Source of the DNA: Pseudooceanicola antarcticus | GTDB lineage: Bacteria; Pseudomonadota; Alphaproteobacteria; Rhodobacterales; Rhodobacteraceae | Reading direction: 5' to 3' | Assembly (NCBI RefSeq): GCF_900215355.1 | Contig: NZ_OBEA01000003.1 | Location: 62,001 to 126,000 of the forward strand | DNA: 64,000 nt | Shown here: positions 46,653-58,030 of the stretch, one piece after another | Layout of the letters: every line of letters starts with the position of its first letter | Numbering within the stretch: position 1 is the first letter of the stretch | Translations under genes and position numbers: made by a program | Notes under the pieces: generated by a model | What the model was told of the DNA's origin: nothing | What the model saw: the letters and a program-made list of their open reading frames with translations, nothing else | Databases searched by the model: none

Positions 46653-47388
46653 ACAGCCCGCGCCCTCGCCTCTCCCCTCGCTCTGCATTTTCGGGGACAG
46701 CCATATCGCCTCGGTCAAGCTGGCGCTGGATGCGGGGCTTCTGCCCTATCTCACCGACCACCTAGAGTTCTGGGGCGCCTATGGCCCGGCCTTCCGGCAG
46801 TTTGAATACCAGGATCAGGCGGTCCACCCCCGCAAGGAGGCGGAAGAGATGGTGGCGCGGATCAACGGCAACGGCCGCCTGTCGCTGCGCTGCGATGACT
46901 TCGCCGCCTATCTCTTCTATGGTGCCAGGCTGCGCAGCGCCGAGTTCCTGCCGCCCATGCTGTCGACCCTGCGGCAGGGCGGGCACCTCTCGGCAGCGGT
47001 ACGGCAGCGGGTGACGCGGCGTTTCCTGGAGGGTCGCAAGAGCTACCGGATCGCGCAGCAGTTCGTCCGCGCCAATCCCGCCGCCCGCGTCACTTTCGCC
47101 CCGGCACCGCTGCTGACCCTGGGGGTGGGCCAGCCCGAGAAGACCTGGCCCGAGGCGGAAGGGGCCACGCCCGAGGAACGGGCAGAGATTCGCTCCTGGC
47201 TGGACATGGAAGCAGAGCGCGATGGAATCACCCTGCTGCACCAGCCCGACGAGACCATCGTCGAGGGCTATTGGACCGACCCCCGCTATGCCGCGACTGG
47301 CCCGGAAAGCGCCGATGACCCGGTCCACAAGAGCCCCGAGTTTGCCGCCCTCATGCTGACCCGCTACCGCGAGATGCAGGCAGGCTAG
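46636..47388 (+). CDS. SGNH-hydrolase-like protein paired with the GSCFA gene
   Basis: A 250-residue protein with a CIFGDSHIASVK motif at residues about 17-28, which resembles the GDSH/GDSL nucleophile block of SGNH hydrolases. Asp and His in DDPVHKSPE near residue 230 could be the catalytic Asp-x-x-His pair. The overall similarity is limited, so hydrolase activity is inferred. The ATG lies inside the end of the GSCFA gene with its own GAGGAG site seven bases upstream. The 17-base overlap indicates co-translation and a functional pairing of two SGNH-like proteins, possibly acting on the same acylated substrate. Confidence 0.72.
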   Translation: MLSPAEQPAPSPLPSLCIFGDSHIASVKLALDAGLLPYLTDHLEFWGAYGPAFRQFEYQDQAVHPRKEAEEMVARINGNGRLSLRCDDFAAYLFYGARLRSAEFLPPMLSTLRQGGHLSAAVRQRVTRRFLEGRKSYRIAQQFVRANPAARVTFAPAPLLTLGVGQPEKTWPEAEGATPEERAEIRSWLDMEAERDGITLLHQPDETIVEGYWTDPRYAATGPESADDPVHKSPEFAALMLTRYREMQAG

Positions 47389-47596
47389 GTGCGGTGTCGG
47401 TCTTGCCCTGCCTGGTGCAGCCCTTGCCAGGCTCATCTCTTGCGACAGGGCGGCAGGGCGCTGCCGGCCCCCTGCCTGCGACGCATGAAGGCCCGTACCT
47501 GCGGGCGAAAATCCGGATGGGCCGGGAATTTCCCGGCTGCCGTCAGATCGCCTCTTGATCCCCCTCGCGCCCTGCATTAGACGACAGCGACGGACT

Positions 47597-47672
47597 AGGG
47601 GTATAGCTCAGCTGGTAGAGCGACGGTCTCCAAAACCGTAGGTCGCGGGTTCGAACCCTGCTGCCCCTGCCA
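47597..47672 (+). tRNA. tRNA-Trp (anticodon CCA)
   Basis: A 76-base cloverleaf with encoded CCA. The acceptor arm AGGGGTA pairs with TGCCCCT. The anticodon stem ACGGT/ACCGT encloses CTCCAAA, giving CCA. Its location immediately before secE is the common arrangement in proteobacteria. Confidence 0.97.
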
Positions 47673-47825
47673 AGTCCGAACCTCCCATCAGATACGTTCC
47701 ATCGCGCCGTCGTGCGCTGCGCGCCTTTGCACCTTGAACAGCGGGCCGCTTTTCCGTATCTGCACCGGATGACGTCCGGGGCCGTGCTGGTCCGGGACAT
47801 GAAGTTTCGACGCTGAGGAGCCCCA

Positions 47826-48017
47826 ATGGCCAATCCGCTGCAATTTATCCAGCAGACCCGTGCCGAGGTCGGCAAGGTCGCATGGCCCACGCGCCGCGAA
47901 GTGCTGCTGACCACGGTCATGGTCTTCGTCATGGCTGCGATCACCGCGGTCTTCTTCGCCCTGGTGGATGTGCTGATCCGCACCGGCCTGACCGGCCTTC
48001 TGGGCTTCTTCGGCTGA
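47826..48017 (+). CDS. secE: Preprotein translocase subunit SecE
   Basis: A 63-residue SecE with one C-terminal transmembrane segment (residues about 30-58) preceded by the conserved amphipathic helix FIQQTRAEVGKVAWPTRRE, whose VxWPT core is the family signature. It stabilises SecY in the translocon. The short single-helix form is usual outside enterobacteria. The GAGGAG ribosome binding site lies five to six bases before the ATG. nusG follows after 216 bases. Confidence 0.96.
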   Translation: MANPLQFIQQTRAEVGKVAWPTRREVLLTTVMVFVMAAITAVFFALVDVLIRTGLTGLLGFFG

Positions 48018-48233
48018 GCATCCTGCAGGGCTGCGGGGGCGGAACGCCCCGGCAGGCTTGCGCTTTTCGGCGTCACGCTGTAACCCACGACCCGTTCCCA
48101 GGTCTGGCGCGCGGCGATTCGAGTCTCGCGCCGATTTTCTATTCGGAAGGGCCTTTTGCCGGATGACCGGTGCGGCCCAGGGAAAGTGAATGTATTTCGG
48201 CCCTTGGGCCGGCGATGGAAGGGTCGTTGCGAC

Positions 48234-48767
48234 ATGGCAAAGCGGTGGTACTCGGTCTCGGTCCTCTCGAACTTCGAGAAGAAGATCGCCGAGCAGATCC
48301 GGCAGAGCGTCGAGGAAAAGGGGCTTGAGGACCAGATCGACGAAGTCCTCGTCCCGACCGAAGAGGTGATCGAGGTACGTCGCGGCAAGAAGGTCTCGAC
48401 CGAGCGCCGCTTCATGCCCGGCTATGTGCTGGTTCACATGGAGATGTCCGACGAGGGCTATCACCTGGTCAACTCGATCAACCGCGTCACCGGCTTCCTG
48501 GGCCCGCAAGGGCGCCCGATGCCGATGCGCGACGCCGAGGTGAACCAGATCCTGAACCGTGTCCAGGAAGGCGAAGACGCCCCGCGGACCCTGATCTCCT
48601 TCGAGATCGGCGAGAAGGTGAAGGTCAACGACGGTCCGTTTGAGGATTTCGACGGCATGATCGAAGAGGTCGACGAGGACAATCAGCGCCTCAAGGTCTC
48701 GGTTTCGATCTTTGGCCGGGAAACCCCGGTCGAGCTGGAATTCACCCAGGTCACCAAGCAAGGCTGA
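48234..48767 (+). CDS. nusG: Transcription termination/antitermination factor NusG
   Basis: A 177-residue NusG with an N-terminal NGN domain ([13 protein letters not shown] from residue 5) and a C-terminal KOW domain ([21 protein letters not shown], about residues 123-143). [13 protein letters not shown] near 60 and [12 protein letters not shown] near 90 are family segments. It binds RNA polymerase and couples to Rho and ribosomes. The ATG at 48234 gives the normal N-terminus. The frame reaching further upstream is not supported. No strong ribosome binding site is visible. Confidence 0.96.
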   Translation: MAKRWYSVSVLSNFEKKIAEQIRQSVEEKGLEDQIDEVLVPTEEVIEVRRGKKVSTERRFMPGYVLVHMEMSDEGYHLVNSINRVTGFLGPQGRPMPMRDAEVNQILNRVQEGEDAPRTLISFEIGEKVKVNDGPFEDFDGMIEEVDEDNQRLKVSVSIFGRETPVELEFTQVTKQG

Positions 48768-48795
48768 CCTGAGTGGCGGCGGGGTGACCCGCCGA

Positions 48796-48820
48796 GGCGG
48801 GATGAACTCCCGCCCTACGG
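48796..48820 (-). repeat. Short palindromic repeat, family 2, copy B
   Basis: On the minus strand this reads CCGTAGGGCGGG, a seven-base loop region, CCCGCC. It lies in the nusG to rplK spacer (48768-48969). The same spacer holds a second dyad, GTTCCC and GGGAAC (about 48888-48913), close to the site where an L1- or L11-type autogenous control structure would be expected. Confidence 0.65.
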
Positions 48821-48969
48821 GGCTCCGGTCCCGTTCATACGTGGGAGGCGAGGCGGACGCGTCCGTCGGACCTGACCACGCGCAACCGTTCCCGAAGGCG
48901 CGCCCGAGGGAACAGGCGCAGGGCGGGGTGATCCCCGTCGCAACTGCGCGATGAACAAGGAGAAGGCCA

Positions 48970-49395
48970 ATGGCCAAGAAACTCGTCGGCAGCCTGAAGC
49001 TGCAGGTGCCTGCCGGTCAGGCAAACCCGTCCCCGCCCGTCGGCCCCGCACTGGGTCAGCGCGGCATCAACATCATGGAATTCTGCAAGGCGTTCAACGC
49101 CAAGACGCAGGACATGGAACCCGGTGCGCCGTGCCCGACCGTGATCACCTACTATCAGGACAAGTCCTTCACCATGGACATCAAGACGCCCCCCGCGTCT
49201 TACTACCTGAAGAAGGCCGCCAAGCTGAAATCCGGCTCGCAGACCCCCGGCAAGGCCGTGGCTGGTCACGTGACCGTCGCCCAGGTGAAAGAGATCGCCG
49301 AAGCGAAGATGAAGGATCTGAACGCCAACGACATCGAAGGCGCAATGCAGATCATCTTGGGCTCCGCCCGCTCCATGGGCATCGAGGTGAAGTAA
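48970..49395 (+). CDS. rplK: 50S ribosomal protein L11
   Basis: A 141-residue L11 with the proline-rich N-terminal rRNA-binding part ([17 protein letters not shown], residues about 19-35) and the C-terminal [11 protein letters not shown] and [22 protein letters not shown] segments. It forms part of the GTPase-associated centre. An AAGGAG ribosome binding site precedes the ATG. Length is standard. rplA starts one base after its stop codon. Confidence 0.98.
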   Translation: MAKKLVGSLKLQVPAGQANPSPPVGPALGQRGINIMEFCKAFNAKTQDMEPGAPCPTVITYYQDKSFTMDIKTPPASYYLKKAAKLKSGSQTPGKAVAGHVTVAQVKEIAEAKMKDLNANDIEGAMQIILGSARSMGIEVK

Positions 49396-49396
49396 G

Positions 49397-50095
49397 ATGG
49401 CAAAGTTCGGTAAACGTACCCGCGCCGCTCGCGAAGCCTTCGCCGGCAAAGAGAACCTCTCCGTCGAGGAAGCCGTTGCCCTGATCAAGGCCAACAGCAA
49501 CACCAAGTTCGACGAGACCGTCGAGATCGCCATGAACCTGGGCGTTGACCCGCGTCATGCCGACCAGATGGTCCGTGGCGTCGTCGGCCTGCCGAACGGC
49601 ACCGGCAAGGAGGTCCGCGTGGCCGTCTTCGCCCGTGGCCCGAAGGCCGAGGAAGCTCAGGCAGCCGGTGCCGACATCGTCGGCGCAGAAGACCTGATGG
49701 AAACCATCCAGGGCGGCACGATCGAATTCGATCGCTGCATCGCCACTCCGGACATGATGCCGATCGTCGGCCGTCTGGGCAAGATCCTGGGCCCGCGCAA
49801 CCTGATGCCGAACCCCAAGGTCGGCACCGTGACCATGGACGTGAAAGCGGCCGTGGAAGCAGCCAAGGGCGGCGAAGTGCAGTTCAAGGCCGAGAAGGCC
49901 GGTGTCGTGCACGCTGGCGTCGGCAAGGTTTCCTTCGACGAAGCCAAGCTGGTCGAGAACATCCGTGCCTTCGTGGACGCGGTTTCCAAGGCCAAGCCGA
50001 CCGGTGCCAAGGGCGCCTACATGAAGAAGGTCTCGCTGAGCTCTTCCATGGGCCCGGGCGTCTCCGTCTCCGTCGAGAGCGCAACCGGCAACTGA
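49397..50095 (+). CDS. rplA: 50S ribosomal protein L1
   Basis: A 232-residue L1 that forms the mobile L1 stalk and in many bacteria represses its own operon by binding the mRNA. Family segments include the [21 protein letters not shown] region near 35, [21 protein letters not shown] near 125-145, and [19 protein letters not shown] near 175. The ATG lies one base after the rplK stop. A strong intrinsic terminator follows 25 bases later, so the rplKA unit ends here and does not run into rplJ. Confidence 0.98.
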   Translation: MAKFGKRTRAAREAFAGKENLSVEEAVALIKANSNTKFDETVEIAMNLGVDPRHADQMVRGVVGLPNGTGKEVRVAVFARGPKAEEAQAAGADIVGAEDLMETIQGGTIEFDRCIATPDMMPIVGRLGKILGPRNLMPNPKVGTVTMDVKAAVEAAKGGEVQFKAEKAGVVHAGVGKVSFDEAKLVENIRAFVDAVSKAKPTGAKGAYMKKVSLSSSMGPGVSVSVESATGN

Positions 50096-50119
50096 TTCAC
50101 CGGATCAGAATACAATCAG

Positions 50120-50150
50120 AGGGGCGGGTCGGAAACGATCCGCCCCTTTT
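50120..50150 (+). terminator. Intrinsic terminator after rplA
   Basis: The stem GAGGGGCGGgtc pairs with gatCCGCCCC around a six-base loop and is followed by TTTTG. It sits 25 bases after the rplA stop codon. Confidence 0.88.
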
Positions 50151-50267
50151 GTATGCAAGTGCAGAAAAAATATTGCTGCAGTCCGGCACAACTTTGCCGA
50201 AAGTCCCCGAATCCGATGCGGATCTGACATAGTTCCTACGCGCGGTGATCGTCATTTAAGAAACGTG

Positions 50268-50296
50268 TTGAACGTTCTGTTGCCCCGAGATTCAAT
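50268..50296 (+). promoter_or_regulatory. Possible promoter for the exported-protein pair
   Basis: TTGAAC (50268-50273) and TTCAAT (50291-50296) are 17 bases apart, in the AT-richer gap that follows the rplA terminator. Four of six bases match in each hexamer. The placement about 60 bases before the start codon is reasonable. Confidence 0.35.
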
Positions 50297-50356
50297 GGCG
50301 GCGAAGATCCCGGACGCGAAGTTTCGGAAGGATTCATTTGAAGGACGCATGGACCA

Positions 50357-51124
50357 ATGTGGAACATTTTGAACAAGGTCGGTGTTGCTGCGGTAGCGAG
50401 CGCGGCAATGCTGGGACTCTCCTCTACGGCGACCCTCGCTAAGGACAGCGCCAACGTTACTATGTTTGGTGCCGATGCAGCATTCCTGCTGCCCAAGGGC
50501 AACATGTACTTCGCCGGTACACTGACTGATCCGCGTGGCGGCATTGCTGGCGCCGACATGGATGGCTCGCTCGCATTTGGTGCCGGTTTCGGCAACCCGA
50601 TCGACGCGGTCGGCGTTCAGGTCGACGTCAACATCACCGGCACCGATCCGCTGGGCGATTCCGGTGGCCTGGGCCTCAAGCTGGGCCGCGCTCTGGTGCT
50701 GCAGCCCAACCACGTGATCTTCGGCTCGGTCGCAGCCTCGAACCTGGCCCCCTGGGGCGATGCCGCCGCCGGCGACACGCGCTGGAACGTCACCGTGTCC
50801 GGCATGACCCAGATCGACGGCCCGACCCTGATCCACCCGGTGATGTGGACCGTCGGCTACGGCTCTGACGCCGTGCTCGTGACCCCCGGCAGCTCGACCA
50901 CCGAGGAAGGCTTCTTCGCCGGTGTCGGCATCGGCGTCACCAAGTACCTGGGCGTCGCAGTTTCGGGCACCGAGAACCAGCTGAACGCGGGTATCGGTCT
51001 GAAGGTGCCGGGTGTTGAAGGGCTGAACGTCAGCTTCGGCGTCAACGACATCACCGACAACATGGAGCGGAAGCAGAAGATCCTTTCTGTGAGCTACAGC
51101 ATCAACAATGTCTTCGGAGGCTGA
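50357..51124 (+). CDS. Exported beta-rich protein, possible outer-membrane barrel
   Basis: A 255-residue protein with a signal peptide (residues 1-28, ending in ATLA before KDSAN). The mature part is built from alternating hydrophobic/polar segments with Gly turns (FFAGVGIGVTKYLGVAV, LNVSFGVND) and is compatible with a barrel or other beta fold. The C-terminus is GG rather than the aromatic residue usual for barrels. No family is recognised. It sits between rplA and rplJ in its own unit, after a terminator. The next gene starts four bases later, so the pair is co-transcribed. Confidence 0.72.
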   Translation: MWNILNKVGVAAVASAAMLGLSSTATLAKDSANVTMFGADAAFLLPKGNMYFAGTLTDPRGGIAGADMDGSLAFGAGFGNPIDAVGVQVDVNITGTDPLGDSGGLGLKLGRALVLQPNHVIFGSVAASNLAPWGDAAAGDTRWNVTVSGMTQIDGPTLIHPVMWTVGYGSDAVLVTPGSSTTEEGFFAGVGIGVTKYLGVAVSGTENQLNAGIGLKVPGVEGLNVSFGVNDITDNMERKQKILSVSYSINNVFGG

Positions 51125-51128
51125 TGAC

Positions 51129-51473
51129 ATGACCAATCGTGTATTGAAGGGCCTTGCAGTCTCGGCTCTGCTCGCTTTGAGCGCACTGCCCGCTTCGGCT
51201 GGTGGCAAAGTCACCGTGACCGGGACGACTGATCCGGGGACCACTTCCGGATCGACCGCCGTGACGGTTACGACTGTCACGTCGACCGGCACTCAGCTCG
51301 GCTCTGCCGTTGTGAGTGTCTCCCCGGGCACGACCACCACGACCACGATCGGCGGCAAGTCGGTTACGGTTGCCGTCTCCGCTACTGGCGCAGTGACGGT
51401 GAACGGGCAGCCCCTCGTGGTGAACGGGCTGCCGAACATTGGCCTGCTTGTCAGCATCACCTACGGCGGATGA
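51129..51473 (+). CDS. Exported Thr/Val-rich beta protein
   Basis: A 114-residue protein with a signal peptide (ALSALPASA, cleavage near residue 24). The mature 90 residues are dominated by Thr, Val, Gly and Ser in short alternating strands (TAVTVTTVTSTGT, GTTTTTTIGGKSVTVAV), with no Cys and a GG ending. This composition is typical of secreted fibre, adhesin-like or matrix proteins, but no family is recognised. The start ATG at 51129 is chosen because it begins the signal peptide; an upstream in-frame ATG overlaps the previous gene. A terminator hairpin follows. Confidence 0.7.
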   Translation: MTNRVLKGLAVSALLALSALPASAGGKVTVTGTTDPGTTSGSTAVTVTTVTSTGTQLGSAVVSVSPGTTTTTTIGGKSVTVAVSATGAVTVNGQPLVVNGLPNIGLLVSITYGG

Positions 51474-51537
51474 TCAGGGCGCCCGTCCTCGGCTAGCCGA
51501 AGAGCGGGCGACCTCAACCGCGGAGCATAGACGTGAA

Positions 51538-51566
51538 GACGCCGGGCCATTGGCCCGGCGTCTTTC
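51538..51566 (+). terminator. Intrinsic terminator after the exported-protein pair
   Basis: An almost perfect dyad of 11 to 12 base pairs (GACGCCGGGCC with GGCCCGGCGTC) is followed by TTTCATT, 65 bases past the stop codon of the Thr-rich protein. Confidence 0.85.
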
Positions 51567-52065
51567 ATTGGGGGCGGTGCCAGTTCCGCCCGTCGGGCTG
51601 GCCCGGCGATATCTCCGGGGCACCCCGCGCGTGCGGATTTGCTCTTGCTCATCTGACTGACATCCCCATTTCGTGAGAGGGTTCGGCTGTGGTCCTGACC
51701 GCGACGCCTTGGCTATGTATCGCTGGGCGGAGGTCCGGTCGGGGGCCGAAGGGCGGATGCGCGGGCAGGGTTGCTTGCCGGGGGCATTTTATCTCTTCAC
51801 ATCTCTGCGCAAAGGCCCTAGAAGCCCGCTCTGTCAGGGTAACCGGGATTCGGCTGCCCCGACGATTCGTCCGAGACGGTGGGTGAAGGGGATAGGCCTT
51901 TCATAATTCCTGCCTGAGACGGGAAAGAACCAGATTTCTTCGGGCCCGCTCGCATGCGGCTCCCCGGGGCGACCTTGGACGGACCCGTTACGGACCCGCT
52001 TGCCGGGACGTTTGTACCGGCAGAACTGAGCCGGAGGGTCACACCTCCCTGATTGGAGTGAAACT
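51567..52065 (+). promoter_or_regulatory. Untranslated region with a likely L10 leader ahead of rplJ
   Basis: About 500 bases without a convincing gene. The right part (about 51850-52020) holds paired-looking segments: GAGACGG occurs twice, at 51873 and 51915 (approximate), and GGGACG/CGTCCC-type and CCGG dyads follow. This is the position of the L10(L12)4 binding leader that represses rplJL in other bacteria. The assignment is by position and partial motif. The promoter for rplJL should also lie here, but no clear hexamers are seen. Confidence 0.4.
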
Positions 52066-52581
52066 GTGGATAGAGCCCAGAAAGAGAAAGTGGTCGAGGA
52101 ACTCGGCCAGATCTTCGAAAGCTCTGGCGTTGTGGTGGTTGCCCACTACACCGGTCTCACGGTTGCTGAGATGCAGTCGCTGCGCGCAAAGGCTCGTGAA
52201 GCCGATGCCAGCGTCCGCGTCGCCAAGAACAGGCTCGCCAAGATCGCCCTGGAAGGCAAGCCCTGCGAAAGCATGGCCGAATTCCTGTCGGGCATGACCG
52301 TTCTGACCTATTCCGAGGACCCTGTCGCAGCTGCGAAGGTCGCGGAAGATTTCGCCAAAGAGAACAAGAAGTTCGAAATTCTCGGCGGCGCAATGGGTGA
52401 GAACGCTCTGGACCGTGCCGGTGTCGAAGCCGTGTCGAAAATGCCGTCCCGCGAGGAGCTCATCGCTTCCATCGTCGGCTGCATTGGCGCACCCGCTTCC
52501 AACATCGCCGGTGCCATTGGCGCGCCTGCTTCCAATATCGCCTCCATCCTGTCCACGATCGAGGACAAGGCTGCGGCGTAA
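52066..52581 (+). CDS. rplJ: 50S ribosomal protein L10
   Basis: A 171-residue L10 that anchors the L7/L12 stalk. The N-terminal [23 protein letters not shown] and [13 protein letters not shown] segments are typical. The start is a GTG with a TGGAG site nine bases upstream. The C-terminal end contains two tandem copies of IGAPASNIA (residues about 141-160), encoded by adjacent near-identical stretches of about 30 bases. The repeats are next to the helix that binds L12 dimers. The doubled motif may be shared by related species. Confidence 0.97.
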   Translation: MDRAQKEKVVEELGQIFESSGVVVVAHYTGLTVAEMQSLRAKAREADASVRVAKNRLAKIALEGKPCESMAEFLSGMTVLTYSEDPVAAAKVAEDFAKENKKFEILGGAMGENALDRAGVEAVSKMPSREELIASIVGCIGAPASNIAGAIGAPASNIASILSTIEDKAAA

Positions 52582-52653
52582 GCAACAGAGAGCCCGGCGT
52601 AGGGAATATCTCCCGCACGTTGGAACACATCTAGAGATACGGAAAGAAGTCAA

Positions 52654-53034
52654 ATGGCTGATCTGAAGAAACTGGCAGAAGAGATCGTGGGTCTGACCCT
52701 GCTCGAAGCACAAGAACTGAAAACCATCCTGAAGGATGAGTACGGCATCGAGCCCGCCGCTGGCGGCGCTGTGATGATGGCTGGCCCCGCAGGCGGCGAC
52801 GCCGGCGCAGCTGAAGAAGAAAAGACCGAGTTCGACGTCATCCTGAAGTCGGCAGGCGCCTCCAAGATCAACGTGATCAAGGAAGTCCGCGGCATCACCG
52901 GCCTGGGCCTGAAAGAAGCCAAGGAGCTGGTCGAAGCTGGCGGCAAGGCTGTCAAGGAAGGCGTGTCCAAGGACGAAGCCGAAGAGATCAAGGGCAAGCT
53001 GGAAGCAGCTGGCGCCGAGGTCGAAGTCAAGTAA
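52654..53034 (+). CDS. rplL: 50S ribosomal protein L7/L12
   Basis: A 126-residue L7/L12 with the N-terminal dimerisation helices ([18 protein letters not shown]), an Ala/Gly-rich flexible hinge (residues about 36-52), and the C-terminal factor-binding domain with [21 protein letters not shown]. Multiple copies bind L10 to form the ribosomal stalk. The ATG follows an AAAGAAG site. The gap from rplJ is 72 bases. A terminator-like hairpin lies just after the stop codon. Confidence 0.98.
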   Translation: MADLKKLAEEIVGLTLLEAQELKTILKDEYGIEPAAGGAVMMAGPAGGDAGAAEEEKTEFDVILKSAGASKINVIKEVRGITGLGLKEAKELVEAGGKAVKEGVSKDEAEEIKGKLEAAGAEVEVK

Positions 53035-53056
53035 TCCAGGCTTTCGCCAGGATTAT

Positions 53057-53087
53057 GGAAAGGGCGTCCTTCGGGGCGCCCTTTTCC
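53057..53087 (+). terminator. Terminator or attenuator hairpin after rplL
   Basis: The stem GGAAAGGGCG pairs with CGCCCTTTTCC around a loop of about ten bases and ends in a T-rich run. It lies 22 bases past the rplL stop. In many bacteria a partial terminator here lowers rpoBC expression relative to rplJL. Confidence 0.75.
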
Positions 53088-53814
53088 GTCTCGCGGGCTG
53101 CCCGTGACAGGGCAGGGCGGCTTCACTCAGGTGTGATGTGAGGGATTTGGTAATCCCTGTCGCATAATCCTGCTGTGCGATCCGGCCCGAACGGGGTAGG
53201 CTGGACTGAGGCAACCGGTGCTGCGCGCCTGGCCTCTTGCCGGCGGGTGACGTTCTTTGCGCCCCGGTAATCTACGCTTTCTCCCTGACAGCCCATTGCG
53301 CTTGGGCGCGTGTTGTCCTATCTGCGAAGTTCAGCTGGACCCGTGCGATTCGGGCCGGCCGCTTGTGCATTGTCAGTGAGGTTCCGCGCAGATCCACTTC
53401 ATCGTCTCCCCCCAGATCGTCGGATGAACTCACGCAGGCACCAAACCTGCCCTGATTTCCAGGACTTGGGTCGAGACCTTACCGGATTTGCCTGTGCCCG
53501 CTGTTCGACGGCCCCGCCGCGTGAGGGGCTTTGACATAGGTCCGTCCCGCAGGGGCGACCCAGGAGGCCGCTCCCGGCGGCTTTTGAATACCAGGCTGGA
53601 TGAAGGCAAGTCCGCATCCGGCCAAAACTGTCTAGGGGACCCTTCTTGGAAAGGGCTTGGTTGCAAGTCCTTCCCAAGGCGAGGTTCACGGATCGGGAGG
53701 CTACCATTGGGCCGGTAGCCGGGCATTGATCCGAACCCCCTGTTTCGAAAGGGCGCAGTGCCGGAGCCCCGACGGCGCTCGTTCCCGCTTGAGAAACGAA
53801 AGGTGACGTCCGTC
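53088..53814 (+). other. Long rplL-rpoB spacer without a supported gene
   Basis: More than 700 bases with no gene that I can support. Short open frames exist on both strands but show no recognisable motifs or ribosome binding sites. Features seen are a small dyad GGATT-tggt-AATCC (about 53142-53157), a TTGACA hexamer at 53531 with no good -10 partner, and a dyad GGCTACC/GGTAGCC (about 53698-53719). The spacer is longer than I would expect and could hold an rpoBC promoter or leader. Confidence 0.5.
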
Positions 53815-57951
<4,137 letters not shown>

Positions 57952-57967
57952 CAGGGCTCAGCGCCTT

Positions 57968-57993
57968 CGTTAGGGCGGGGACCCTCCCCGCCC
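57968..57993 (+). repeat. Short palindromic repeat, family 2, copy C
   Basis: CGTTAGGGCGGGG, a short loop, CCCCGCCC. It is the plus-strand counterpart of copies A and B and lies in the 79-base rpoB-rpoC spacer. Confidence 0.6.
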
Positions 57994-58030
57994 ACGCCTC
58001 TCCTACTGCTCCCTCTATGAGGAAAGACAA

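Noticed and set aside
53237-53718. Short open frames in the rplL-rpoB spacer on both strands
   Set aside because: They overlap each other, have no ribosome binding sites and no recognisable residues or motifs.
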